Assembly: GCF_020889625.1 (NCBI RefSeq)
Contig: NZ_CP086380.1
Span: forward strand, 577,001-641,000
Source: Deinococcus radiophilus
GTDB lineage: Bacteria; Deinococcota; Deinococci; Deinococcales; Deinococcaceae
Length of the DNA stretch: 64,000 nucleotides
Reading direction: 5' to 3'
Made by a program: the position numbers and the translations under genes
Notes under the pieces: generated by a model
Databases searched by the model: none
Told to the model about the DNA's origin: nothing
Seen by the model: only the letters and a program-made list of their open reading frames with translations
Shown: positions 37,139 through 46,981 of the stretch, in pieces
Numbering within the stretch: position 1 is the first letter of the stretch
Layout: each line of letters opens with the position of its first letter

Positions 37139-37966
37139 ATGACCCAGGCACTCACCATTCCTTCCCGCCCCGACACTGCACCTCCTCTGCGGCTGGCGCC
37201 GCTGGTGTGTAGCAATACTGAGATCCTGGAAGTGCTGGGTGTGCTGGACTGGGTGGTTGCCGTGGACAGTCATTCCGATAGTCCTGGTCTGGAACATGCG
37301 GTGCGGCTGGGACCGGATCAGCAGATTGATGTGCCGCTGCTCAAAGCTCAGGCTCCGGATCTGGTGCTGGCCAGCCTGAGTGTGCCGGGCCTGGAAAAGG
37401 TAGTGCAGGAGGTCCGGGACGCCGGCCTGAAGTGCCTGGTGTTGGACCCCATCACTCCTGAGGACATCGCCGGGGATATTCGGCGGGTGGGGGAGGCCGT
37501 CGGTCTGCCGGAGCTTGGTCAGCAGCAAGCAGAGCATTTTCTGGCCGAGTTGAACCGGATCGGCCAGCAGAGCCGGAAGCGGCTGTCGGTCTGGCCGCGC
37601 CTGCCCAGGGTGGCCGTGGAGTGGTGGCCTAAGCCCATCATTGCCGCCACCCAGGAATCGTGGGTCACACATATGCTGGACCGCCTGGGCGCGGAGAACG
37701 CTTTTGCTGCGCGCCCAGGCCGCTCCAGTCCCCTGACGCTGGAGGAGGTCCGCGCCGCGCAGCCAGACCTGATGACCTGCTCGTGGTGCGGGGTCCGCAA
37801 GCTCCGCCCAGAAGTGATGGAAGCGCGGGGGCTGGGCGTGCCGGTGGTCTGCATCCCCGAAACTGGCCTGGGCCGCCCTGGCCCCCGCTTATTGGAGGGA
37901 ATGCAGGCACTGGCTGAGGCACTGGCGGGCTTACCTGTGCCTGAAGCTGCCAAATCATTTTCCTAA
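37139..37966 (+). CDS. Cobalamin-binding (BtuF/periplasmic-binding type) protein without signal peptide
   Basis: The 275 aa protein has the helical-backbone metal/cobalamin receptor fold: VCSNTEILEVLGVLDWVVAVDSHSD at the start, APDLVLAS near 78, then DRLGAENAFA and QPDLMTCSWCG. It resembles proteins annotated as cobalamin-binding. No signal peptide or lipobox is visible from the ATG at 37139, whose leaderless promoter TAGACT (37127-37132) lies 6 nt upstream. So it is probably cytoplasmic, or uses another start. No ABC transporter genes adjoin. Confidence 0.7.
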   Translation: MTQALTIPSRPDTAPPLRLAPLVCSNTEILEVLGVLDWVVAVDSHSDSPGLEHAVRLGPDQQIDVPLLKAQAPDLVLASLSVPGLEKVVQEVRDAGLKCLVLDPITPEDIAGDIRRVGEAVGLPELGQQQAEHFLAELNRIGQQSRKRLSVWPRLPRVAVEWWPKPIIAATQESWVTHMLDRLGAENAFAARPGRSSPLTLEEVRAAQPDLMTCSWCGVRKLRPEVMEARGLGVPVVCIPETGLGRPGPRLLEGMQALAEALAGLPVPEAAKSFS

Positions 37967-37986
37967 CTCGGTATACATCAAATTGG

Positions 37987-38023
37987 AAAACCTCCACCCA
38001 GCGGCTGACCGGGTGGAGGTTTT
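37987..38023. terminator. Bidirectional terminator
   Basis: AAAACCTCCACCC (37987-37999) and GGGTGGAGGTTTT (38011-38023) form a perfect 13 bp stem between two convergent genes. Confidence 0.92.
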
Positions 38024-38039
38024 CGGTGCCTGATTGAAC

Positions 38040-38651
38040 TTAGTTCAGTGACTGTACCCAGGCATAGATATGGTTCAGGTCGTCGTCCGAGAGCTGTTCT
38101 TGGCTGAACCGCGGCATGGTGCCGGCCAGTTCGCCGCGCGGCGAGTTGCCTTCACGGAGGGTCTGGACGAATTCAGGCTGGCTCCAGCTGGTGGCATTTT
38201 CGGTCATGGCTGGGCCGAGGCCGCCCTGGCCTTGTGCGCCGTGGCAGCCACCACAGCTGCTGGCGAAGATCTCCTGGCCAGTGGCTGGATCACCCGTTGT
38301 AGCAGCTGCCACAGAGGCATTCGCTTCTTCAGTGTCTTGCTGGGTGTCGGTCGCGGCATCAGCGGCTTCGGCGTCGGCCTGCTCACTTTCAGAAAGCTGG
38401 TCTTGTTGGGTACCGTCTTCCGGAGCGGCGGTGTCTGGCTCACCCTCACCGGGTACGGGAGTCTCAGTTTCTTCGCCGGTACCTTCGGCGGCTTCGCCTT
38501 CACCGGCAGCGCCGTGATCTTCGCTGGCACCTGCCTCGGCGTGAGCCTCGTGGGCGGCCACTTTGTTCACTGCCGTGCGGTAACCGACCACTGAGCCGCC
38601 AATGCCCAGCAGCAGCAGCGCCGTCATGGCCAGAGCGTACATACTTTTCAT
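38040..38651 (-). CDS. Membrane-anchored cytochrome c
   Basis: The 203 aa product has an N-terminal anchor or signal (MKSMYALAMTALLLLGIGGS), a long acidic Glu/Ala/Asp/Gln linker (about 32-120), then a class I cytochrome c domain with heme motif CGGCH (C133, C136, H137) and a likely axial Met in GTMPRF (M179). The linker would hold the heme domain away from the membrane. The electron partner is unknown. Confidence 0.9.
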   Translation of the reverse strand: MKSMYALAMTALLLLGIGGSVVGYRTAVNKVAAHEAHAEAGASEDHGAAGEGEAAEGTGEETETPVPGEGEPDTAAPEDGTQQDQLSESEQADAEAADAATDTQQDTEEANASVAAATTGDPATGQEIFASSCGGCHGAQGQGGLGPAMTENATSWSQPEFVQTLREGNSPRGELAGTMPRFSQEQLSDDDLNHIYAWVQSLN

Positions 38652-38705
38652 CGCCCTTACCTTACCACACGGTTAGGCCGCACCAGAGGGCCAAAAGCCC
38701 GCCGC

Positions 38706-39062
38706 TCAGCGAACTTCCAGCAACTTGTTTTCGCCGTCTACCAAGACCACGGTAGGTTCCAGAGTGCGGGCTTCTTCGTCACTGTAATTGCCGAAGGCCG
38801 CAATAATGACCAGGTCACCGGGACGCATCAGGTGAGCCGCCGCTCCATTAATTCCGATGACTCCGCTGCCGCGTGCGCCACTCAGCGCATAGGTGTGCAG
38901 GCGGTTGCCGTTGGTGATGTTCCAGATATCTACTTTTTCATTGACCAAGATATCTGCGGCGTCCAGCAGATCCTGGTCAATGGTTACACTGCCCACATAG
39001 TCCAGATCAGCCTGGGTCACCGTGGCACGGTGGATTTTGGCGCGAAACATGATTCTTTCCAC
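38706..39062 (-). CDS. panD: Aspartate 1-decarboxylase
   Basis: The 118 aa pyruvoyl enzyme makes beta-alanine for pantothenate and CoA. The self-cleavage site is G24-S25 in DYVGSVTID, at the same position as in E. coli if the GTG at 39062 is used (MERIMFRAK aligns with the family start). TATACT 7 nt upstream supports a leaderless GTG start. K9 and the [20 protein letters not shown] segment are present. It is the only pantothenate gene in the window. Confidence 0.95.
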   Translation of the reverse strand: MERIMFRAKIHRATVTQADLDYVGSVTIDQDLLDAADILVNEKVDIWNITNGNRLHTYALSGARGSGVIGINGAAAHLMRPGDLVIIAAFGNYSDEEARTLEPTVVLVDGENKLLEVR

Positions 39063-39151
39063 GCGCCAGAGTATAGGGGAAGGCTGTCACACCAACGTGA
39101 CGCAGACTTGATGGATCAAGGTTTTATCTAGGCCTGGCCTGCGCTCCTTTG

Positions 39152-39907
39152 TCAGGCCCAGTATTTCCAGAGCAACTGCGCGGCGCTGAGCAGCAGCAGG
39201 CCCGCAAAAAAGGTCTTAAGCTGCGCCGCCGGGATTCGGGCCTGCAAGCCTGCGCCAGCCCGCGCACCCATCAGCACCCCCAGGGCCACGGCGCAGGCCA
39301 GGGGCAACTCCAGCAGACCACCGGCTTGATAGATCAGGGTGTTGGCTACAGCGGTCAGGCCCATAATGAAGGTGGACGTGGCAATGGCCTCGCGCAGCGG
39401 CAGGCCGCCCAGCAGGTTCATCACCGGGACCTGCACCGTGCCGCCCCCAATGCCCAGCAGGCCGCTCATGACTCCCGCAAAGCCCATCCCCGGCGCAGCC
39501 CAGGGACTCTGGGTGCTCCCTTGCTCGGCTTTCTGACCGCCGCGCAGCAGCCGGTAAGCCGAGTAGAGCAGCAGCGCCGCAAAGACAGTGGCGACCAAGC
39601 GGGCTGGGAGGAACAGCCCCAGCAAGCTGCCGATCACGCCACCCGCGATGGTCAGCGGCGCAAAGAGATACCCGCTGCGGACATGGACCAATCCACGCTC
39701 CAGGTAACTGGCCGCTGCACTGACGCCCACCGCCAGCACGCCCACCTGCGATACGGCAATAGCGGCTGCAATGGGCAAAGGTTCTCCCAGCCAGTCGGCG
39801 GCCAATTGCAGGCCCGGCACGACCACTACGCCCCCGCCCAGGCCCAGGATGGCGCCCAGAACTCCGGCCAACAGGCCGACAAGGAGCGCAGCAAGGGTCA
39901 GGGTCAT
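39152..39907 (-). CDS. TauE/SafE family anion permease
   Basis: The 251 aa protein has about eight membrane helices in two related halves. Each half has a glycine-rich motif: [20 protein letters not shown] near 15-35 and [19 protein letters not shown] near 150. This is the sulfite/sulfoacetate exporter (TSUP) family. The start at 39907 is favoured because TAGCAT lies 7 nt upstream, resembling the leaderless promoters in the window; the frame upstream has no membrane character. Substrate unknown. Confidence 0.88.
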   Translation of the reverse strand: MTLTLAALLVGLLAGVLGAILGLGGGVVVVPGLQLAADWLGEPLPIAAAIAVSQVGVLAVGVSAAASYLERGLVHVRSGYLFAPLTIAGGVIGSLLGLFLPARLVATVFAALLLYSAYRLLRGGQKAEQGSTQSPWAAPGMGFAGVMSGLLGIGGGTVQVPVMNLLGGLPLREAIATSTFIMGLTAVANTLIYQAGGLLELPLACAVALGVLMGARAGAGLQARIPAAQLKTFFAGLLLLSAAQLLWKYWA

Positions 39908-39954
39908 GGGGCAGATGCTAGCGCCTGCGCTGCCAGGCAACACGCCACCGACTC

Positions 39955-40191
39955 CTAGCCACTTAGGCGCAATGACTGGTGACTTTCACTTCGTAGAATC
40001 ACTTCGTAGAGTTGTCTGACTTTCAGTCCTGTCTGCTCCGCACGGTAGGGAACGTTCAAATTGTCTATACAGTCTAGGTACTCGCTGGGGTAGTCAACAA
40101 AGCTTGGAGTACCCCATACGCTCAGCGTGAACACCATGACCACGATTAAGATTGTGATGAATACGGGGGTTTTCAGTCGGTTGCAGGCCAT
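39955..40191 (-). CDS. Small single-span membrane protein
   Basis: From the ATG at 40191 the product is 78 aa with one hydrophobic helix ([18 protein letters not shown], about 10-27) and a polar C-terminal domain containing one Cys. GAGAGG lies upstream. Codon use is less GC3-rich than its neighbours, so it may be recent or of foreign origin. Unrecognised. Confidence 0.5.
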   Translation of the reverse strand: MACNRLKTPVFITILIVVMVFTLSVWGTPSFVDYPSEYLDCIDNLNVPYRAEQTGLKVRQLYEVILRSESHQSLRLSG

Positions 40192-40235
40192 GGCGACCTC
40201 TCGCTTCCACGCCCACCGGGACTGGACGCCACAAC

Positions 40236-40261
40236 AAAAAGCAGGGGCCAAAGCCCCTGCT
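40236..40261 (-). terminator. Terminator of alaS
   Basis: On the minus strand AGCAGGGGC-TTTG-GCCCCTGCT is followed by a T5 run. Confidence 0.85.
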
Positions 40262-40280
40262 CAGTGACTCTATTTTCCAC

Positions 40281-42941
40281 TCAGCCGAGTGCCGATTCCA
40301 GCGCGGCCAGTGCCGCAGTGGCGTCCTGAATCCCCGCCTGGGCCATGTCGGAGCGGCCCCCGCCTTTGCCGCCTCCTGCTGCGGCCAGCTTGCCGATCAG
40401 CTGACCAGCGTGGGCCCCACGGGCCACAGCATCCTTGCTGGCCTTAACGACCAAGCCACTGTCGGCGGCCACGACCACCAAGTCGGCGTCGCTGGTGTCC
40501 AGCAGCTTGTCGGCAGCTCCGCGCAGTGCTCCACCTTCGACACCGCTCAGCTGCACGGCAGCCACCCGGTAGCCGCCAATTTCGCGGACCGCCTGTCCCG
40601 CGTGCCCGCCACCCATCTGAGCTTCGGCCAGCTTGGCTTTGGCCTGGGCAGTTTCCTTTTCAGCAGCGCGCAGCTGGGCTTGCAGGCCGCCAATGCGCCC
40701 CTCCAGCCCGCTCGTGCCCGTGTTGAGCAGGGCAGCTGCCTGCCCCAGGGTGTTGAGTTGGCCGCGGAGCCAGTGGGTCGCCGCTTCACCGGCCAGTGCC
40801 TCAATTCGGCGGACGCCTGCCGACACATTTTCGTCGCTCAGGAGCACGAACGCACCGATATCTCCGGTGCGGCGCACGTGGGCCCCGCCGCACAGTTCCA
40901 TGCTGGAGACGGTCACGCCGCCGTAGTCCACGTCGCCCTGCACGCTCACCACGCGCACGGTGTCGCCGTACTTTTCGCCAAAGAGCGCGGTGGCCCCGGC
41001 AGCCCGTGCCTCGGCAATCGGCATCTCTTGCCAACTGACCGCAAAGTTGGCGCTGATCCAGCGGCTGACCAGGGCTTCGATCTGGGCCAATTCCTCGGCG
41101 CTCAGCGGCGCACTGTGCGTAAAGTCGAAGCGCAGGCGGTCGGCCGCCACCAACGAGCCGGCCTGGCGCACGTCGCCGCCCAATACGGCTTTCAGCGCCG
41201 CGTGCAGGAGGTGGGTGGCAGTGTGGTGGCGCTGAATGGCAGCCCGGTCCTCGCTCACCACGCCGCGCACGCGCTGGCCCTGGGTCAACTGTCCAGCGGT
41301 CACTTCTACGTCATGCAGCCACACGCCGGAGTTCTTGCGGGTGTTCAGCACCCGGCCTTCACCACCTTCCCATTCCAGTCGGCCCGTGTCGCCCACCTCG
41401 CCGCCGCCCTCGGCATAGAAGGGAGTGCGGCTCAGCACGACGGTCTGGCGGTCCTGCTCCCCGCCCGTGTCCAGCACGGCCAGCACCTCGCCCGCAGTGT
41501 CCAGTTCGTCATAGCCGACGAATTCGGTGGCAGGCAGATTCTTGACCAGTTCGGTTTCACTGTCGAACAGTTCGCCCTTGCCGAATTTGCTCCCGGCACG
41601 GGCGGTTTCCTGGGCGCGTTCCAAGGCCAGTTCGTAGCCGGTCACGTCTACGCTCACGCCCTGTTCCTCGGCGATTTCCTGGGTCAGGTCCAGCGGGAAG
41701 CCGTAAGTGTCGTACAGGGTGAAAGCATCGTCACCGCTCAGCACCTTCTCGCCGCCCAATTCTTGCAACAGGGCATTCAGGCGGCCGATGCCCTCTTCCA
41801 GGGTGCGCAGGAAGCGCTCTTCCTCACCCTTAATGGTGGCGGCAATGCGCTCCTGTTCCTGTACCAGTTCGGGGTAGCCGTCTTTCATGCGGCTTACCAC
41901 AATCGGCACCAGCCGGTAAATGCTTGGCTCGGTCAGGCCCAGCAAGTAAGCGTGGCGTGAGGCGCGGCGCAGCACCTTACGGACCACATAGCCGCGTCCG
42001 GTGTTGCTCAGCGTCACGCCGTCTGCGATCACCATGCTCACGCTGCGGGCGTGTTCGGCGATGACGCGGTGTGACACGCTCTGCTCACCCTCGTAGGGGA
42101 TCCCACTCAGTTCGGCGATCTTGTCGATCAGCGGGCGGAACACATCGTTGGTATAAAAGTCCGGCTCGTCCTGCACCACGCTCGCCACACGCTCCAGGCC
42201 CATGCCAGTGTCGATGTTCTGGTAGGGCAGCGGGGCCAGAATGGGGGTGCCGCTTTCGTCCAGGCCCTGGCGGTCGAACTGCGGAAACACCAGGTTCCAG
42301 ACTTCCAGAAAGCGGGCGCTCTCGCGGGTCTGGGCGTAGTCTTCCCAGGTATCACTGCCGTACTTTTCGCCCCGGTCGTAGTAGATTTCCGAGCAGGGAC
42401 CACAGGGGCCGTTGGGGCCTTTGAGCGGTGCGTCGGCAGGCCAGAAGTTCTCGTCAGCTCCGAAGCGGTGAATGTGACTTGCGGGCAGACCATGATCCCC
42501 TGTCCAGTAGCCAAAAGCCTCGTCATCGTCCACATAGACCGTCACATACATGCGGTCCTTGTCAAAGCCCATCCAATCCGGGCTGGTCAGGAATTCCCAG
42601 GCCCAGGCAATCGCTTCACGCTTGAAGTAGTTCCCAAAGCTGAAGTTGCCCATCATCTCGAACAGGCTCAGGTGGCGGCGGGTGCGGCCTACGTTCTCAA
42701 TATCATCCATTCGCACGCACTTCTGGGCCGTGGTCACGCGCTGGCTGGTGCCTTCAGAGAATTGCGCGGGTGCGCCCATGAATTGCGGCTTGAACTGCTG
42801 CATCCCCGCGACCGTGAACATGGTGGTCGGATCAGGCGCGATCACCGAATGGCCTGGCAGGATCAGGTGTTCTTTGCTGGCAAAAAACTCCAGGAATTTC
42901 TGGCGGATTTCGGCGGTGGAGTACTGTTTGGGCGCGGTCAT
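40281..42941 (-). CDS. alaS: Alanyl-tRNA synthetase
   Basis: The 886 aa class II enzyme has the aminoacylation domain (1-350; motif MMGNFSFGNYFKREAI), an editing domain with HHTATHLLH and CGGAH zinc-binding motifs (about 570-675), and the C-terminal DHHA1/oligomerisation domain (GGGKGGGRSDMAQAG). It charges tRNA-Ala and clears Ser- and Gly-tRNA-Ala. Full length and motifs are intact. Its upstream region is shared with the divergent GGDEF/EAL gene. Confidence 0.98.
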   Translation of the reverse strand: MTAPKQYSTAEIRQKFLEFFASKEHLILPGHSVIAPDPTTMFTVAGMQQFKPQFMGAPAQFSEGTSQRVTTAQKCVRMDDIENVGRTRRHLSLFEMMGNFSFGNYFKREAIAWAWEFLTSPDWMGFDKDRMYVTVYVDDDEAFGYWTGDHGLPASHIHRFGADENFWPADAPLKGPNGPCGPCSEIYYDRGEKYGSDTWEDYAQTRESARFLEVWNLVFPQFDRQGLDESGTPILAPLPYQNIDTGMGLERVASVVQDEPDFYTNDVFRPLIDKIAELSGIPYEGEQSVSHRVIAEHARSVSMVIADGVTLSNTGRGYVVRKVLRRASRHAYLLGLTEPSIYRLVPIVVSRMKDGYPELVQEQERIAATIKGEEERFLRTLEEGIGRLNALLQELGGEKVLSGDDAFTLYDTYGFPLDLTQEIAEEQGVSVDVTGYELALERAQETARAGSKFGKGELFDSETELVKNLPATEFVGYDELDTAGEVLAVLDTGGEQDRQTVVLSRTPFYAEGGGEVGDTGRLEWEGGEGRVLNTRKNSGVWLHDVEVTAGQLTQGQRVRGVVSEDRAAIQRHHTATHLLHAALKAVLGGDVRQAGSLVAADRLRFDFTHSAPLSAEELAQIEALVSRWISANFAVSWQEMPIAEARAAGATALFGEKYGDTVRVVSVQGDVDYGGVTVSSMELCGGAHVRRTGDIGAFVLLSDENVSAGVRRIEALAGEAATHWLRGQLNTLGQAAALLNTGTSGLEGRIGGLQAQLRAAEKETAQAKAKLAEAQMGGGHAGQAVREIGGYRVAAVQLSGVEGGALRGAADKLLDTSDADLVVVAADSGLVVKASKDAVARGAHAGQLIGKLAAAGGGKGGGRSDMAQAGIQDATAALAALESALG

Positions 42942-43092
42942 AGCGGCGAGTATAGCGGGCGGGTCATGGGCGCCGCGTAAACCCGCACCGCTTTTTCCGG
43001 GGCCGGGTCAGCAGGTGGCCGCGCCGTCAACCCACTGCCAAAGTATGGAATAGATAATATCTTTGTCAGGACCCAGCGCCTATCTTGACGCC

Positions 43093-45507
43093 ATGTCCTT
43101 GGGTGATCCCACCGCTGAGGTGGAACAGCAGCTTGCCGAATGTGAGCGTTTATTGTACAGCCAGCCCGCTGACGCGGAAGCAGGCCTGCGGCCCTTGCTG
43201 ACCCATGCCCGCCAGATTCAGGATGTCGAGCTTGAGGTGCGCTGTTTGGTTTTGCTGTGTGGGGCCATGTTTCTTCAGGCACACTATTCACAGACTGTGG
43301 AGTACGCGTTGGTGGCGCTGGACCTTAGCCGTGACTTGGAATTGCCCTCACTGGAGGCCCGCTGCCAGAATGCTCTGGGCCTGGCTTACGACCGCATGGG
43401 TCAAAGCGATAAGGCACTGGACGCCCTGATCGCCAGCCTCGAACTGGCCCAGCGCCACGGTGACAACGAAGGCCGCTGCTGAGTGATGAACAACATCGCC
43501 TATCTGCAGGTGCGACTGGGGGATTATGCTCAGGCCTACGAACTTCACTTTGAAAGTCTGAAACTGGCCCGTGAGTTGGGGCACGTTCCTTATCAGGTCG
43601 ACGCAATGATTTGGCTGGGACACGAGTGCTCTAAGTTGGGACGTACCGAACAGGGAGTGGCGTATGCCCGTGAAGCCTTGGCGTTGGCTGGCCGCGAAGG
43701 AATGCGGCTTTTGGAGTCTGCGGCGGCGACCACTCTAAGCGAGCTTTTGCTGGATGATGGTCAGGCTGAAGAGGCTGACAAAATTTTGGAGCGGAACATG
43801 TCCTTGATCGTGGATACAGGCGATCAAGAGGGTCTGAGCGAGGCGCTGACCGTTTGGGGCAGGGTGCAGCGGAGGCTAGGCCAACTGCCGCAGGCCGAAC
43901 AGAGTTTGCAAGAGGCGGTGAGGCTGTGCCGCGCCATCTGCTACCCGACTCAAGAGGCCGCCGCGTTGCTGGAGCTGGCCCTGGTGGCAGAGGAGGTAGG
44001 CAACCTTCGCGGCGCCTTGGACCTGACGCGTGAACATCATGAACTGAAAACCAAGCTGCACACCGAAGATATCCAGCGCCGGACCCAGGCCCTGACCCTG
44101 CAGCTCCGGACTGACGAACTGCGTCACAATGCTGAAGTGGCCCGGCTCCGCAATGAGGAACTGGCCGAAATGAACCTGATGCTGCGCCAGACTGAAGCCG
44201 AGCTGATGTATCAGGTGAGCCATGACCACCTCACAGCCCTGATGAACCGTTCTCGTCTGCGTGAACGCCTGACGGCCCTGCTCAGTCAGGATCAATTGCC
44301 GCTGGGCATGATTCTGATCAATCTGGATCAGTTCAAGGAGATCAACGAGCGTTACGGTCAGTCCTGCGGTGACTTGGTGTTGATTGAGGTGGCTCAGCGG
44401 TTGCTGCATCAAGTGGGGCCTGAAGACTTGGTAGGCCGCGTCAGTGGCGACGAGTTCTTGGTGATTCTCCCCAAGATTGGTGGTGGACCTGAGCTGGATG
44501 CCTGTGCCGAGCGCCTGCTTGAGGCGCTGCGCAGGCTCTACCGGATTGAGAACTATCTTTTGGAGGTCACCGCGTCAATGGGAACGGCCTTAGCGCCTGA
44601 AGACGGTCTGGACGCGGATGAGCTGACCAAGCGAGTGGACCTGGCGATGTCGCATGCCAAGGTCGCAGACCACGCCAAGATCCAGCGCTACACCGTGGAG
44701 CTGGGCGAGGCCGAAAAGGAGCGCCGCCGCTTGGAAGAGGAGCTGAGGGTGGCCATCGCTGCAGGGGAATTGACCCTGCACTATCAGCCACAGTTCCGGT
44801 TGCCTCACCAGCAGCTGAGTGGCTGTGAAGCGCTGGTACGTTGGCACAATCCGCGCCGGGGCCTGATTTCGCCGGCCACCTTTATTCCGCTGGCCGAGGA
44901 ATCGGCCCTGATCGTGGACCTGGGATACTGGGTGATGGAACGGGCCTGCCGGCAAGCGCTGGAATGGGACTTTGTAGGCCGGAACCTGGGCATGTCGGTC
45001 AACGTCTCGGCGCACCAGTTTGAGCAGCCCGACTTTGTGGAGCGGGTCAGAACCATTCTGCATACGACTGGATTTCCCGGCGAGCATCTGATCTTGGAAC
45101 TGACTGAAAGTCTGGTGCTACGCGATATCTCCCAGGCCCAGCGCCATGTGAACGACCTGCACACACACGCGATTCGGATTGCCATTGACGACTTCGGGAC
45201 CGGGTATTCCAGCTTGAATATGTTGGCTCAGCTGCCTTTTGAGCACCTCAAAATAGACCGCTCGTTTGTGCGGGACCTGACGGCCCAGGAGGCCTATGCC
45301 GAGCCCAGTCGGGCGCGGGTGCTGATGCGGGGCATTACTGGGTTGGCCCACAGCTTGCAGCTCAAGGTGATCGCCGAAGGGGTAGAAACCGACGAGCAGC
45401 TCAGCCTGCTGCAAGAACTGGGCTGTGACAAGGTACAGGGGTATCTGCTGGGCCGCCCCGTTCCACCAGAGGAAGCGGCGGTCTGGCTGGAGCGCGTGCA
45501 GGCGTGA
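43093..45507 (+). pseudogene. TPR-GGDEF-EAL cyclic-di-GMP protein interrupted by in-frame TGA
   Basis: One frame runs from the ATG at 43093 (TATCTT lies 6 nt upstream) to 45507 with a single TGA at 43480-43482, between EGRC and VMNNIAYL, in the middle of TPR repeats. After the stop come more TPRs, a coiled coil, a GGDEF domain with SGDEF in place of GGDEF, and an EAL domain (GCEALVRWHNP, DDFGTGYSSL). TGA could derive from CGA by one C-to-T change. Re-initiation at GTG 43483 or ATG 43486 would give a 674 aa protein, so activity may survive. Confidence 0.8.
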
Positions 45508-45518
45508 AAAAGCAGGCG

Positions 45519-45701
45519 CTAGCGGGTGTGGTCCCGTTCCAGTTCCTGGACCCGTTGTTCCAGGTGTGCGATCCGCTGCTCCTGGGCGGCCGTATCCTTT
45601 GAGCGGGGACGGCGTAACCGGGCCATCACACCCAGAACAACCAAGATGGGCAGCAGCAGCAACAGCGCAAGGGAGAGGAGTTCAGCGGGGCCAATGGACA
45701 T
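45519..45701 (-). CDS. Small membrane protein with coiled coil
   Basis: The 60 aa product has one strong membrane helix (ELLSLALLLLLPILVVLGVMA, residues about 7-27), a basic stop-transfer stretch RLRRPRSK, and a short coiled coil (EQRIAHLEQRVQELERD). It is convergent with the GGDEF/EAL gene and lies upstream of the response-regulator gene's 3' end. Unrecognised. Confidence 0.6.
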   Translation of the reverse strand: MSIGPAELLSLALLLLLPILVVLGVMARLRRPRSKDTAAQEQRIAHLEQRVQELERDHTR

Positions 45702-45732
45702 GGACCGATGATGGCTTACGGTTCAGGGGTCT

Positions 45733-46770
45733 TCAGCCCAGCTCGCTGTCCCACCAGATGTCGCGGTCATCGGCCATATCGGCTTTGGAGTCGTCGCCTA
45801 GACTGCGCAGCGCCGTTGCCAGGCTGTCCCAATGACGGTCGCTCATGGGATCAATACTGAGTGCTTTCTGGAGATAGCCGACCACTTCCTTGGTCTGGCC
45901 CCCGGTCTGGGCCGCACTGGCGGCGCTGTCCAGCACGCTCAGTTGCAGACCTTCTAAGCGGGCGCGCACATCGTCCACCCAGGGGCCGTCGCTGCCCGGC
46001 AGGTACTCGCCGTACATGCCTGCCACTTCACGCAGCTCCTCCAGACCCAGCTTGCCCTGGCCTGCCTGGGTCGCCAGCAACTCGTAGCGCTGCACATCGT
46101 ATTCCGGTTTAATGCTTTCCGAAAGACTGTAGCGTCGGTTGGTGCTGACCACCGCGTCGCTGCCCAGCGGTTTACGTAGACGGTGCAGGGTGGTGTGAAA
46201 CAGACTGCTGGCGCGGGACTCGTCCTTTTCGGGCCAGAGTGCCTCGGCCGCTTCCCAACTGGTGACTTCCTGGTGTTCCAGCAAATAGAAGAACAGTTCC
46301 AGGGCTTTACGCGAGACCCAAGACACGACCTCGCCGTCCTGGGTCACCTGTGCGCTGCCCAGCGCACGGGCCCGCAGGCCGCTTTCGCCTTGCAGGGTCA
46401 TGCCCACCCGCCGCAGCCGTGCCTCGACCGCTCCAGTCAAGTCAGCTGGGGTAAAGGGCTTGGGCAGATAGTCGTCAGCGCCGAGGTTCATGCCCCGGCG
46501 AACATCGGCCCGCTCGGCGTGACTGGACAGCAACATAAAGGGAATACGCGCCAGCTTGTCGTCCTCACGCATCGTCTCCAGAAATTCCAGCCCGGTCATG
46601 TACGGCATCACTACGTCACTGATGACCAGCTCTGGCGTAAAGACTTTGAGGAGGTCCAGGGCCTCAACTGGGTGACCGGCTGTCCGAACATCGTGCCCGG
46701 CACGGGTCAGAATCACGGAAATCAGTTTGAGAATGGCGGCGTCGTCATCCACCACAAGGATTCTGGGCAT
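45733..46770 (-). CDS. Response regulator with BTAD/SARP-type output domain
   Basis: The 345 aa protein has a receiver domain (1-120) with phospho-acceptor D52 in LVISDVVMPYMTG, acidic pair D8/D9 and K104 in YLPKPF. A winged-helix segment follows (about 140-225; RKALELFFYLLEHQEV, FHTTLHRLRKPLG) and then a bacterial transcriptional activator domain with TPR-like helices. The ATG at 46770 is 7 nt after TACACT, so leaderless. No histidine kinase gene adjoins. Confidence 0.88.
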   Translation of the reverse strand: MPRILVVDDDAAILKLISVILTRAGHDVRTAGHPVEALDLLKVFTPELVISDVVMPYMTGLEFLETMREDDKLARIPFMLLSSHAERADVRRGMNLGADDYLPKPFTPADLTGAVEARLRRVGMTLQGESGLRARALGSAQVTQDGEVVSWVSRKALELFFYLLEHQEVTSWEAAEALWPEKDESRASSLFHTTLHRLRKPLGSDAVVSTNRRYSLSESIKPEYDVQRYELLATQAGQGKLGLEELREVAGMYGEYLPGSDGPWVDDVRARLEGLQLSVLDSAASAAQTGGQTKEVVGYLQKALSIDPMSDRHWDSLATALRSLGDDSKADMADDRDIWWDSELG

Positions 46771-46981
46771 GTGTGACAGTGTAGCAGGCAGTGGGAGGCT
46801 GCCAAGACCAGTTTGATCCAGTGCAGGGCGCATTTCTTGTGAGGGGTAGGGCAAAATCAGTGGGCGAGTCCTCAGTTTCCAGTGTGATAAATGTCGCGCT
46901 CATCGCTTGCGGGTCACGGTCCATCTTCGGCCATCCGACTTTTCAGACAGTCCACCCAGGGTCGGTGGTCTACGCTGGGGT

